A stretch of 64,000 nucleotides of DNA from Alg239-R122 sp041746135 (lineage in GTDB: Bacteria > Pseudomonadota > Alphaproteobacteria > Sphingomonadales > Sphingomonadaceae). The notes under the pieces are model-generated. The model saw nothing but the letters and a program-made list of their open reading frames with translations, was not told the DNA's origin and searched no databases. Positions 54,370-62,846 of the stretch are shown piece by piece. The position numbers were made by a program, and so were the translations under genes. Numbering within the stretch: the stretch's first letter is position 1; every line of letters starts with the position of its first letter. Location of the stretch: assembly GCA_041746135.1 (NCBI GenBank), contig JBGTHQ010000002.1, positions 62,001-126,000 on the forward strand, written 5' to 3'.

Positions 54370-55337
54370 GCGATGCTTTGAAAACGGCCGATATCGCCGC
54401 AACACCGCAACAGGACGAACCCCCGTTTTTCACCGCCCACATCATTCTGCCCTTCCTGCTCGTCGCCCTGATCTGGGGATCGACATGGCTGGTGATCAAG
54501 GACCAGATTGCGGGCGGCGTGCCCCCAATCTGGTCGGTAACCTACCGGTTCATCATCGCGGCGGGTGCGATGTTCGTGGTCGCACGGTGGCGCAAATTGC
54601 CTTTCGATATCGGCAAACAGGGACAAGCAATTGCGATGATACTGGGCCTGATGCAATTCACGCTCAATTTCAACTTTGTCTATAACGCCGAGTTCCATAT
54701 TACCTCCGGACTGGTTGCGGTGCTGTTCGCATTGCTGATCATTCCGAACGCGGTGCTGGGCTGGATATTTCTGGACCAGAAAATCAGCGCCGGATTCGTT
54801 GCGGGCTCCGCTGTTGCGATCGCCGGGGTCACTTTGCTGTTTGTACATGAATATCGCGCGGCCCCGGGCGCTGCGGCAACGGTGGCAATCGGCGCCGGCC
54901 TGACCCTGCTCGGCATATTGTCGGCGTCGGTCGCGAATGTTATGCAGGGATCGAAAGCTCTATCCAGCTACCCGATCATATCACTGGTGGCCTGGGCAAT
55001 GCTGTGGGGTGCACTAATGAACGGCACATATGCACTGGTCACCAGCGGCGCACCGGTATGGGAAAATGACTGGTGGTATCTGGGCGGAATAATGTGGCTG
55101 GGTGTAATGGCGTCGGCCGTGGCATTCCCGCTCTATTTCGGGCTGATCCGCAAGATCGGCGCCGCCAAGGCGGCTTATACCAGCGTGTTGGTACCGGTAA
55201 CCGCAATGACGCTGTCGACGATTTTCGAAGGCTATGTCTGGTCGCCGCTCGCGGCGGGCGGCGCGGTGCTGGCGATGGTCGGCCTGTTGATCGCGATGCA
55301 GGCCCGAAAGCCGAAAACGCCAAGAATTGCGGGATAG
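54366..55337 (+). CDS. EamA/DMT-family transporter
   Basis: A 323-residue protein with ten membrane segments in two EamA repeats (FLLVALIWGSTWLVIKDQ near residue 30; GILSASVANVMQGSKALSSYP at about 185). DMT proteins usually export amino acids or metabolites. The TTG start at 54366 overlaps the previous stop (TTGA); no in-frame ATG occurs for 50 codons. Its place after the aldolase and near an Lrp regulator suggests export of an amino acid or related product, by inference. Confidence 0.87.
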   Translation: MSDALKTADIAATPQQDEPPFFTAHIILPFLLVALIWGSTWLVIKDQIAGGVPPIWSVTYRFIIAAGAMFVVARWRKLPFDIGKQGQAIAMILGLMQFTLNFNFVYNAEFHITSGLVAVLFALLIIPNAVLGWIFLDQKISAGFVAGSAVAIAGVTLLFVHEYRAAPGAAATVAIGAGLTLLGILSASVANVMQGSKALSSYPIISLVAWAMLWGALMNGTYALVTSGAPVWENDWWYLGGIMWLGVMASAVAFPLYFGLIRKIGAAKAAYTSVLVPVTAMTLSTIFEGYVWSPLAAGGAVLAMVGLLIAMQARKPKTPRIAG

Positions 55338-55359
55338 GCGGAGCTGTTTAACGCTCCGC
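55338..55359. terminator. Hairpin between convergent genes
   Basis: GCGGAGC-TGTTTAAC-GCTCCGC is a perfect 7-bp stem with an 8-base loop. It spans the gap between the EamA gene and the convergent epimerase gene and includes the latter's stop codon. It lacks a U-run on either strand, so it may act as a stabilising 3' end rather than an intrinsic terminator. Confidence 0.4.
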
Positions 55360-56157
55360 GCTGTGAATCGCACGCAGCCCCGCGTAAAAATCGGGATAAT
55401 GCAGTTTCCACTCCAAAACACGCTTCGCCTTGCCATTGGCCACGCGCCGGTTCTCGGCATAAAAGCCGCGCGCCATCGGTGACAGGTCGGCCTCCTCCAG
55501 CGATTGCAAAGGCGGCGGCGATACGCCCAGCAACTGGCACGCGGCGGCGATCACATCGTTTTGCGGCGCGGGCATATCGTCGGAAATATTATACACTCCG
55601 GCTGGCCCCGCAAATGACGCCACCACCGCGCCAACTATATCATCGACATGGATGCGGCTGAAAATCTGGCCGGGCAAGTCGATCCGTTTGCCCTTGCCCT
55701 CACGCACCCGGTCGAGCGCGGAGCGGCCGGGGCCATATATGCCGGGCAGACGGAATATCCGCACGCGCGCATCGAGCGCTTGCCACGCCGTATCGGCGGC
55801 GGCGCGCGCCGTGCGGCGGCCATCGCCGATCGGCGCGCTTTCATCCACCCATGCGCCATGAACATCGCCATAAACACCGGTCGAGGACAGATAGCCGATC
55901 CAGTTCGCCGGCGCCGCCGCGATTGTCCTGCCATATCTTGCCAGCACGTCGTCGTTGCCACTCGTGCGATCCGGCGGTACGGAAGAAAGAATATGCGTGG
56001 CCTTTTCGACTGCCGCACCTACTGCATTGGTATCACCGAAATCGACATTGCCCTCGCTGCCAGTCCCGTCCACGCGCCAGCCATCGCCGCGCAGCTGAAC
56101 CGCCAGCCGCAGCGCCGTATAACCCATGCCGAATATGAAAAGCCGGTTACTGCGCAT
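55348..56157 (-). CDS. NAD(P)-dependent epimerase/dehydratase-like SDR protein
   Basis: A 269-residue atypical or extended short-chain dehydrogenase. It starts RLFIFGMGYTALRLAVQL, with the Rossmann Gly motif reduced to GMGYTA. GYLSSTGVYGDVHGAWVDE holds the Ser and Tyr of the active site (S...YGD), and IFRLPGIYGPGRSALD and FSRIHVDDI are typical of nucleotide-sugar epimerases. The YeeZ group of E. coli is close in style; the substrate is unknown. ATG 56157 is chosen; the longer frame to 56382 is the shadow of the next gene. It overlaps that gene by 11 bases. Confidence 0.83.
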   Translation of the reverse strand: MRSNRLFIFGMGYTALRLAVQLRGDGWRVDGTGSEGNVDFGDTNAVGAAVEKATHILSSVPPDRTSGNDDVLARYGRTIAAAPANWIGYLSSTGVYGDVHGAWVDESAPIGDGRRTARAAADTAWQALDARVRIFRLPGIYGPGRSALDRVREGKGKRIDLPGQIFSRIHVDDIVGAVVASFAGPAGVYNISDDMPAPQNDVIAAACQLLGVSPPPLQSLEEADLSPMARGFYAENRRVANGKAKRVLEWKLHYPDFYAGLRAIHSAER

Positions 56158-56404
56158 TTGCCTTCGCCTCGTTATCGCTTGCCGCCGGGTCTGCATCACT
56201 GAATGGAGCGTCGCCCCGAACATCCTCCATATGCGCGGCCTTCCAGTCCATCGCCACCTGCGCACCAGTAGCCCCCTGCAGCGTGCCGAGATATGCGCGT
56301 ATTGCACCTCCCGGATCGAATCGGGCCGCCGCCATCGCTGTTTCACCGAATAGAACCGCATACAGCGCCACCATAGCCGCAAAAATTATCTCGCGCTTTT
56401 GCAT
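56147..56404 (-). CDS. Small secreted hypothetical protein
   Basis: An 85-residue protein with a signal peptide (IIFAAMVALYAVLFGETAMA). A mature Ala/Asp-rich part (FDPGGAIRAYLGTLQGAT, then an acidic tail) shows no known domain. GGGAACGGGAAT precedes the ATG. It overlaps the epimerase-like gene, so the two are co-transcribed. Confidence 0.65.
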   Translation of the reverse strand: MQKREIIFAAMVALYAVLFGETAMAAARFDPGGAIRAYLGTLQGATGAQVAMDWKAAHMEDVRGDAPFSDADPAASDNEAKANAQ

Positions 56405-56527
56405 ATTCCCGTTCCCCGATACTTGTCGAACTATAGTGTATTATCTATCTATGTCACCAGGTTTTTGCGGGTGCAATTCGCGATGTTTTTGGTGTAGGCT
56501 GAGCACGCCAATAATGATGATCAGGAA

Positions 56528-57304
56528 ATGCGTTTGCCCGATACACTCGAAATAGTCGCTTCCGCATTGCTGGGCGATGTGCCGCACGGCTTTCTGGGCC
56601 GCAGCGGCGGCGTGTCGACTGGAATATATGCCGCACTCAATGTCGGGCTGGGCAGTGACGACGACCGTAACGCTATATTGAAAAACCGCGATATCGCCCG
56701 CGATGCCGTCTTGCCGGGCAGTCACCTGGTGATGGTGCATCAGGTGCATTCGCCCGATGTGGTGATTGTGACCGGGCCGATAGAACTGAACCAGCGCCCG
56801 CATGCCGATGCGATGGTCACCGATAAACCCGGACTGTTGCTTGGCATCCTCACCGCTGATTGCGTACCGGTGCTGTTTCATGATGCACAGGCAGGCGTGA
56901 TCGGCGCAGCGCATGCCGGATGGAAGGGCGCGTTCGGCGGGGTAACCGATGCTACGCTCGATGCGATGGAGGCGCTCGGTGCGGACCGCAACAATATCGC
57001 CTGCGCCATCGGACCGTGCATTGCGCAGAATAGCTATGAAGTGGACAAGGATTTCATGCGGGGCTTTATCGAGGCCGACGCCAATAACGAACGATTTTTC
57101 GCATCCGGAAAACCCGGCCATTACCAGTTCGATATTGAAGGCTACGTCGCCGCCCGGCTGGCAGCAGCAGGGGCGCCGCGCGTCGACTTGCTCGGACAGG
57201 ATACTTATGCGCAGCCGGACCGTTTCTACAGCTATCGCCGCTCCTGCCACAAACACGAACCCGATTACGGGCGCCAAGTATCGCTGATCGGAATGCGCGA
57301 ATAA
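56528..57304 (+). CDS. pgeF: Peptidoglycan editing factor PgeF
   Basis: A 258-residue protein of the YfiH/laccase-domain family. Landmarks are PHGFLGRSGGVSTGIYAALN, HQVHSPDVV, HADAMVT, TADCVPVLFHD and GAAHAGWKGAFGGV, with CAIGPCIAQNSYEV and SYRRSCHKHEPDYGRQVSLI at the end. The His and Cys residues bind zinc or copper. PgeF removes L-serine mistakenly built into UDP-MurNAc peptides. The start is ATG 56528, with AGGA close upstream. It is followed by the SLC13 permease gene after 87 bases. Confidence 0.93.
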   Translation: MRLPDTLEIVASALLGDVPHGFLGRSGGVSTGIYAALNVGLGSDDDRNAILKNRDIARDAVLPGSHLVMVHQVHSPDVVIVTGPIELNQRPHADAMVTDKPGLLLGILTADCVPVLFHDAQAGVIGAAHAGWKGAFGGVTDATLDAMEALGADRNNIACAIGPCIAQNSYEVDKDFMRGFIEADANNERFFASGKPGHYQFDIEGYVAARLAAAGAPRVDLLGQDTYAQPDRFYSYRRSCHKHEPDYGRQVSLIGMRE

Positions 57305-57391
57305 AATGATCCGTCGTGCTGAACTTGTTTCAGCATCTATTTCTCCTCTAGGCTCAGGACTAATGGTGTTTAGGATAGGACAGGGGCAAAC

Positions 57392-58792
57392 ATGAACAAT
57401 CCGATCGGGCTGATCGCGGGCATAGCGGGCTTTCTTGCCACATTCCTATTGCCCGCACCCGATGCGATGCCGATCGGCGCATGGCATACCGCGGGGCTGG
57501 TTTTCTGGATGGCAACATGGTGGATGACGCAGGCGGTGCCGCTGACCGTGACGGCTTTGCTGCCGTTCATCATCCTGCCGCTCACCGGCGTGCTCGATGC
57601 CAAGGCGACCGCCGCCACTTATTACTCCCCGATCCTGTTCCTGATCCTGGGCGGCGCATTTATCGCGCTGGCGATCGAGCGGGTCGGGCTGCACCGCCGC
57701 CTCGCGCTGGCAATCATCACGCGCAGCGGCGACGGCGTGTGGCGGCTATTGCTCGCGTTCATGATCGCCACCGCGATCCTCAGCATGATAATTTCCAATA
57801 CCTCGACCACGCTGATCATGGTGCCGATTGCGCTCGCGGTGCTGGTGGCCGGCGGGGTTAAGGCGGAGGAAACCGGCGGCATTGCCGGCGCGCTGATGAT
57901 GGGGATCGCCTTTGCCGCCTCGATCGGCGGGCTCGGCACCTTGGTGGGATCGCCCACCAATGCCATTGCGGCGGGGCTGATCAACACAACGCTGGAGACG
58001 CAGATCGATTTCCTGACATGGGCGCTCTACGGCATTCCGGTCGTGCTGATCAGCCTGCCGGTCTGCGCGCTGATTATCGGTCGGGTGCAGAAACTGTCCA
58101 CCGACACGTTCGATGTAGCCGCCGCCCGCACCGCGATTTCGGGGCGCGCCGCATGGTCTATCGCGGAAAAACGGCTGGTGCCGCTCGTTGCTCTGGTGGT
58201 GATCGCGTGGATGGTGCTGCCCTTTATCGAAAGCGTCACGGTCGAGGGTGCGATGACCGACGGCAGTATCGCCATTATCGGCGGCATATTGCTGTTCATT
58301 ATTCCCGACGGCAACGGACGCGCGCTGCTGAACTGGCAAGAAGCCAACCGTGCGCCATGGGGCGTGATCATGATGTTCGGCGGCGGTCTGGCGCTCGCAG
58401 CGGGCATCGGCGCATCGGGGCTCGACGGCTGGCTCGGCACCGCGCTCGAACCGCTCTCCGCCGTGCCGCTGATCGTTATCGCCATTGCTTTGGTTGCGCT
58501 GGTGATCCTTGTCACCGAATTCGCCTCCAATGTCGCCACCGCCAGTGGTATCATTCCGGTGGTCGCCAGTCTGATTCTCGCACTCGGCGTCGATCCGATG
58601 CTGCTTGCTATGCCCGCTGCGATGGCTGCGAGCTGGGGCTTTATGCTGCCCTCTGGCACCGGACCCAATGCGATCGCGTGGGCCAGCGGGCATATCGCCC
58701 TGCCCAATATGCTCAAATCGGGCCTGCTGCTCGATATCGCGGGGGTGCCGATTATGATCGGTGCGGTATGGGCTGTTGCTGCGGTTATTTGA
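57392..58792 (+). CDS. SLC13/DASS-family anion permease
   Basis: A 466-residue membrane protein with about 11-12 segments. It has both substrate signatures of the divalent-anion/sodium symporters: SIGGLGTLVGSPTN near residue 175 (SNT-type motif) and ASNVATASGIIPVV near 375, plus MLPSGTGPNAIAWASG. FWMATWWMTQAVPLTVTALLPF is the usual TM1 region. It imports dicarboxylates (succinate, malate) or sulfate with Na+; no other clue fixes the substrate. Confidence 0.9.
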   Translation: MNNPIGLIAGIAGFLATFLLPAPDAMPIGAWHTAGLVFWMATWWMTQAVPLTVTALLPFIILPLTGVLDAKATAATYYSPILFLILGGAFIALAIERVGLHRRLALAIITRSGDGVWRLLLAFMIATAILSMIISNTSTTLIMVPIALAVLVAGGVKAEETGGIAGALMMGIAFAASIGGLGTLVGSPTNAIAAGLINTTLETQIDFLTWALYGIPVVLISLPVCALIIGRVQKLSTDTFDVAAARTAISGRAAWSIAEKRLVPLVALVVIAWMVLPFIESVTVEGAMTDGSIAIIGGILLFIIPDGNGRALLNWQEANRAPWGVIMMFGGGLALAAGIGASGLDGWLGTALEPLSAVPLIVIAIALVALVILVTEFASNVATASGIIPVVASLILALGVDPMLLAMPAAMAASWGFMLPSGTGPNAIAWASGHIALPNMLKSGLLLDIAGVPIMIGAVWAVAAVI

Positions 58793-58800
58793 GAGAGTTT

Positions 58801-58994
58801 GTTTGACCTCCCAGCCAGTTCGCTACGCTCACGCCTCCGGTGAGGCGGCCTGGCCGGCCCGCGCGCAGTCGCGCCCAATTTAAGATTTATGGGCGAACGG
58901 CTAGTTGGCCGTTCGCAAGGCCGACCAACCGCCACGGCTTATGGCCGCGGCCTGCCGGAGGCGTGAGCGAAGCGAACCAGCCGCGAGGTCAAAC
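58801..58994. repeat. 194-bp inverted-repeat element
   Basis: Both ends read GTTTGACCTC inward, and the arms match for about 40 bases with a few mismatches (TTCGCT-CGCTCACGCCTCCGG is shared). The centre holds another hairpin, GCGAACGGC-TAGTTG-GCCGTTCGC (58893-58916). There is no open frame, so this is a non-coding palindromic element, REP- or MITE-like. It lies between the permease and pyrophosphatase genes, where it could also end transcription. Confidence 0.7.
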
Positions 58995-59134
58995 TGAATC
59001 CGGAACCCATTTGGAGGCGGATGTGTAGCATCTCGCCGCAAAATCAAAAAGAATCCCTCTTTCGCACCTGCAGCAAACTGGCTATGCCGCGCACGTATAC
59101 CCGTTATGATTTGAGCGAAAGAGACAGACACCTC

Positions 59135-59665
59135 ATGGACATTAATGCAATCCCGATCGGCGACAATCCCCCTGAAAGCCTGAATGTTATTATTGAAGTA
59201 CCCGTGGGCGGCGAGCCGGTCAAATATGAATTCGACAAGGCATCGGGCGCATTATTTGTCGACCGCATATTGCACACACCAATGCGCTATCCCGCCAATT
59301 ACGGCTTTATTCCGCACACCCTGTCGCCCGATGGCGATCCGCTGGACGCACTAGTTGTCGCGCGTTCGCCTTTCATGCCCGGCTGCGTGGTACGCTGCCG
59401 CCCGATCGCGGTGCTCAACCTGGAAGACGAGCATGGCGGCGATGAAAAGCTGCTGTGCGTGCCGATCGATTCGACCTTTCCCTATTACCGCAAGATCGGC
59501 GAGGGCAACGACCTTCCCGAAATCGTGATGCAGCAGGTCGAACATTTCTTCACCCACTATAAGGACCTGGAACCCGAAAAATGGGTGCGCGTCGGCAAAT
59601 GGGGCGATGCCCAGGAAGCCCGGCGCGTGGTGATGGAAGCGATCGAGCTGGCGAAAAAGCAGTAA
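59135..59665 (+). CDS. ppa: Inorganic pyrophosphatase
   Basis: A 176-residue family I pyrophosphatase of normal length. VIIEVPVGGEPVKYEFDK, MRYPANYGFIPHTLSPDGDPLDALVV (holding the Asp-rich metal site) and GCVVRCRPIAVLNLEDEHGGDEKLLCVP are all standard. It hydrolyses PPi to drive biosynthetic reactions in the cytosol. ATG 59135 gives the usual N-terminus; the frame open since 59021 overlaps non-coding DNA. The promoter probably lies between the inverted-repeat element and the gene. Confidence 0.94.
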   Translation: MDINAIPIGDNPPESLNVIIEVPVGGEPVKYEFDKASGALFVDRILHTPMRYPANYGFIPHTLSPDGDPLDALVVARSPFMPGCVVRCRPIAVLNLEDEHGGDEKLLCVPIDSTFPYYRKIGEGNDLPEIVMQQVEHFFTHYKDLEPEKWVRVGKWGDAQEARRVVMEAIELAKKQ

Positions 59666-59679
59666 GTGTTGTGGTTTCC

Positions 59680-59695
59680 GCCGCTGAGCGGCTTT
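59680..59695 (+). terminator. Weak terminator-like hairpin after ppa
   Basis: GCCGC-TGA-GCGGC followed by TTT, 15 bases after the ppa stop. The stem is short and the U-run brief, so it is only a candidate. The 59666-59888 gap holds nothing else clear. Confidence 0.35.
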
Positions 59696-59888
59696 GCCTA
59701 CACTGCGATGCGGCGGCTCAACACGCGTAAGACATATCACTTCGTCATGCTGACCTGACACTATAAATCGGTAAACCCGTAAGCCGAAAGTCCGCACAGC
59801 GATTGCGACTGCGCTACCACCACGAGTTACAATCACGGAACCTCCCGGCCGCTCGTGCGCTATTCCCGCAAATAAGAGGGGAAATCAC

Positions 59889-60686
59889 ATGAATCGTATC
59901 ACGCAAGTGCAAAATTTCGCGCGCGCAGGCTATCTCGCGCGCGCGGTAGTCTATATGCTGGTCGGCTATTTCGCGCTCACCACCGCGGGGAGCAAGGGTG
60001 CATCGGGCGTGCTCGAACAGATCCAGAATGCGCCGGGTGGTGCTTTTCTGCTGGTGCTGACCGGAATCGGCCTGCTCGGTTACGCGATCTTTCGCCTCTA
60101 TGGCGCCGGGGTGGATCTTCAGGGCGATGGCACCGATGCCAAGGGTATCGCCAAGCGTATCGGCCATGTCGCCAGCGGTTTTGGCCATCTCTACCTCGCC
60201 TGGTTTGCGATGACCACCGCCACCGGCACCGGATCGGGCGGCGGCGGCGGCGAAGATGGTGCGGGCGAAGCCGCCAGCGGCGTGGCGGCGATGCCCGGCG
60301 GCGAAATTCTGCTCGCGATCATCGGCCTCGGCTTTCTGGGGGCGGCGGTCGCACAAGCGGTCAAGGCGTATACCGGCAAGTTCATGAACCTGCTCGACGC
60401 CGATACGCCCGCATTCGCCAGATATCTGGGCCATGCCGGCTATGCGGCGCGCGCGATCGTTTTTGCGGTGATCGGCTATCAGGTGGTATCGATGGCGTGG
60501 AGCGGCGATACCGAAAAAGTCGGCGGCATCGGCACCGTGCTTGATACGCTGCGCGGCACCGAATGGCTCTATCTGCTGGTCGCGTTCGGGCTTTTGCTGT
60601 TCGGGCTTTTCAGTCTGGTCATGGCGCGCTATCGTACCATCCGCAACGAAGACGTGATCGAACGGCTCAAAGCCGCAGCGAGGTAG
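59889..60686 (+). CDS. DUF1206 membrane protein
   Basis: A 265-residue protein with six membrane segments in three repeats of the DUF1206 unit. Each repeat begins with an Ala-Arg-Gly-Tyr-like phrase (FARAGYLARAVVYMLVGYFAL; IGHVASGFGHLYLAWFAM; LGHAGYAARAIVFAVIGYQV). The second half of repeat 2 has a Gly-rich loop (GSGGGGGEDGAG). The function is unknown. GAGGGG precedes the ATG. A small lipoprotein gene starts four bases after it. Confidence 0.9.
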   Translation: MNRITQVQNFARAGYLARAVVYMLVGYFALTTAGSKGASGVLEQIQNAPGGAFLLVLTGIGLLGYAIFRLYGAGVDLQGDGTDAKGIAKRIGHVASGFGHLYLAWFAMTTATGTGSGGGGGEDGAGEAASGVAAMPGGEILLAIIGLGFLGAAVAQAVKAYTGKFMNLLDADTPAFARYLGHAGYAARAIVFAVIGYQVVSMAWSGDTEKVGGIGTVLDTLRGTEWLYLLVAFGLLLFGLFSLVMARYRTIRNEDVIERLKAAAR

Positions 60687-60690
60687 TGCC

Positions 60691-61002
60691 ATGAAAAAAC
60701 TGATCCCGCTCATTGCCCTGACCGCGGCACTGTCGGCCTGTGCCACACCCGAGACACGTGTACGCACGGCGCTGACCGATGCGGGCCTGTCCAAACCGGT
60801 CGCGGCCTGCATGGCGCACCGGATGGTCGACCGGCTCTCGCTGGGGCAGCTCAGCAAGCTGTCGGGACTGAAAAAGCTGAAAGCGCGCGATTCGGGCGAT
60901 ATCAGCGTCAACGAATTCATCAAGCGGACAAAAGCGCTGCAGGATCCGGAAATTGTCGGCGTGGTCAGCTCGTCCGGGCTGGTCTGCGCGGTCAGATCAT
61001 AG
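60691..61002 (+). CDS. Small lipoprotein, unknown function
   Basis: A 103-residue protein with a lipobox (ALSAC, Cys17) and a mostly helical mature part (RTALTDAGLSKPVAACMAHRM ... NEFIKRTKALQDPE), two further Cys (32 and 99). Small lipoproteins of this kind, with the TALxxAGLS/CMA pattern, are common in sphingomonads; their role is unknown. GAGG of the upstream stop region is its ribosome binding site; it is co-transcribed with the DUF1206 gene. Confidence 0.75.
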   Translation: MKKLIPLIALTAALSACATPETRVRTALTDAGLSKPVAACMAHRMVDRLSLGQLSKLSGLKKLKARDSGDISVNEFIKRTKALQDPEIVGVVSSSGLVCAVRS

Positions 61003-61055
61003 TATAGTCCGCGATGCGCGGCGACAATCGGGCGCCCGCCAACGGGAGACTTGTC

Positions 61056-61499
61056 ATGCACTGTCCATCCTATCCCTCTGCGGCCTTGTCCGCGGCACTG
61101 GCCGCCGCTTTTCTGCCGGGTGCGTGCGCGCCCGTACCCGAACCGGCGCTAACCGAATCGCAACAGGCGCAACTCGCCGCCGAACTGGCCGATGTGCTAG
61201 GCGACCGCGTGGCCGGGAAACCGCAAAACTGTATCGGCACGACCTCGCTGGGCAGCAGCGTTCCCGTCGGCGACCGCATTATCGTCTATGCGCGCGGGTC
61301 GGTGCGCTATCGCAACGACCTGCGCTCCGCCTGCCCCGGACTCGGCAGGAATGACGATATACTCGTCACCGAACTTCACGGTACGCAGCTGTGCGACGGC
61401 GATCTGGTGCAGCAGGTCGACCGCTTTAGCGGCATCCAGGGTCCGTCCTGCCGTCTCGGCAAGTTCACGCCCTATAGCAAGGCGGATAGTGAACGCTAA
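61056..61499 (+). CDS. Secreted or lipoprotein of unknown function
   Basis: A 147-residue protein. ATG 61056 has GGGAGA seven bases upstream; the frame open from 61014 is not needed. The leader ends in a lipobox-like LPGAC (Cys24). Five further Cys residues lie in the mature part (NCIGT, SACPG, QLCDGD, PSCRLG), suggesting disulfides. Phrases such as VPVGDRIIVYARGSVRYRNDL and FSGIQGPSCRLGKFTPY are seen in small sphingomonad proteins without known function. Confidence 0.7.
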   Translation: MHCPSYPSAALSAALAAAFLPGACAPVPEPALTESQQAQLAAELADVLGDRVAGKPQNCIGTTSLGSSVPVGDRIIVYARGSVRYRNDLRSACPGLGRNDDILVTELHGTQLCDGDLVQQVDRFSGIQGPSCRLGKFTPYSKADSER

Positions 61500-62647
61500 T
61501 TGGCAATATTTTCGAGGAAATAACGCGCTACCGGGCTATTGTGAATTTCCGCGCGGATAAGGCTGTTGCCCCACCAAAGACCTTCGGCATTGGCAAGCAC
61601 GATGAGCGTCAGCCTTTCTTCCGGTATTTTCAGATACAGGGCCGAACCGCGATCCTCATTCCAACCGCTATGCCAATATAAGTGCTTGCCGTTCCAGTCT
61701 TGCGCGAACCAGCCCAAGTGATAGTCGCCCGCGGCAGGAATATTGTTTTTGGAAAAAATTACATTGTACCATGCCCTGTTCAACAATTTGTCAGAGTCCA
61801 GTGCCTGATCGAATTTTGCCAATGCAGTGGTGCTGGCATATATACCGGCCGCAGCCCGGAAATCGTCATCGGCGAAGCTGTTCTTTTGCGGACGGCCGTC
61901 GACAATTTTATAAGGGTGCGCCATAAGCCGCAAAGCGCCTTCGCCGCTCGGATCACGCCAGCCGAGCGCGACATCCCTCATCCCGGCAGGCGTAATGACA
62001 TTGTCGCGCACGATGTTGCGTAGCGGCCGCCCACCCGCTCCTTCTATGACACGGTCAATTCGCGCGTAGGTGATGGGATTATAAACGAAACGATCGCCTT
62101 TCTCCCCATTTACCCGCATATTTAATATGTCGGTCAGCGTCAGATTCCGCGCACAATTGAGCGGGGCGATGACCGTGCCGTCATTATCCATGCCGCCCCC
62201 GCCAAATGGAATGTCGGTCGTGGAAAGCCACGCGCAAAAATCGGTCCAGTCTTTATCCTGGGAAAGCGGTGTGTCCAGACCGATCCTGCCCGCTTCGGAT
62301 TCCGTCAAGATAGCAGTCGCGGCGATCGGCTTGGTTACGGAAGCAATGTCGAATGTGGTATCCGGTGTGGTGGGAAATTCGCCCTCATCGTCCGAGTAAC
62401 CATAGGCTTTTTGCCAGACAATTTCCCCATCGCGCAGGATGACCGCGGACAGAGCCGGTATCTTTTTTTCCACTCGGAAACTGGTCAGGAAGGAATCAAA
62501 ACCCGCAAATTCCGGATTAGGAATCTCGGCGGCATCTGCACCATCTGCACCGCTCGCATCCTGCGCACTGGCGGGCGTTAGTGACGTTGCTGCCAAAGCA
62601 GCCGCAATAGCTGTTTTGAAAAAACCCAAAGTTCGGGAAATATCCAT
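61496..62647 (-). CDS. Serine hydrolase, class C beta-lactamase-like
   Basis: A 383-residue secreted enzyme. Signal peptide to about residue 28 (LTPASAQ). Ser103 and Lys106 form the SxxK motif in IASVTKPIAA; a YxN-like YNPITYARI is at about 200, and HSGW stands at the KTG position. These features fit the beta-lactamase-like/esterase family (Pfam Beta-lactamase), which includes esterases and D-aminopeptidases. ATG 62647 has GAGGAG at six bases. It converges with the small Cys-rich gene, overlapping it by four bases. Confidence 0.88.
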   Translation of the reverse strand: MDISRTLGFFKTAIAAALAATSLTPASAQDASGADGADAAEIPNPEFAGFDSFLTSFRVEKKIPALSAVILRDGEIVWQKAYGYSDDEGEFPTTPDTTFDIASVTKPIAATAILTESEAGRIGLDTPLSQDKDWTDFCAWLSTTDIPFGGGGMDNDGTVIAPLNCARNLTLTDILNMRVNGEKGDRFVYNPITYARIDRVIEGAGGRPLRNIVRDNVITPAGMRDVALGWRDPSGEGALRLMAHPYKIVDGRPQKNSFADDDFRAAAGIYASTTALAKFDQALDSDKLLNRAWYNVIFSKNNIPAAGDYHLGWFAQDWNGKHLYWHSGWNEDRGSALYLKIPEERLTLIVLANAEGLWWGNSLIRAEIHNSPVARYFLENIAN

Positions 62648-62846
62648 AGAACGCTCCTCTGCCAGCTCCACTGTATTAATAGTATAATACGCATGGACAG
62701 ACAAGATCTTTTAAAACTTGTTAAATATGCTGCAATTGTGCCTGCTGGCCCTTCCATTCCGCCCTTGTCTATGCTTAACCCACCGTCCTATGGGTTTCGC
62801 ATAGAGACTCGCTATCTGAACAATCCAGAAAGGCTTTTCCCCGCAC

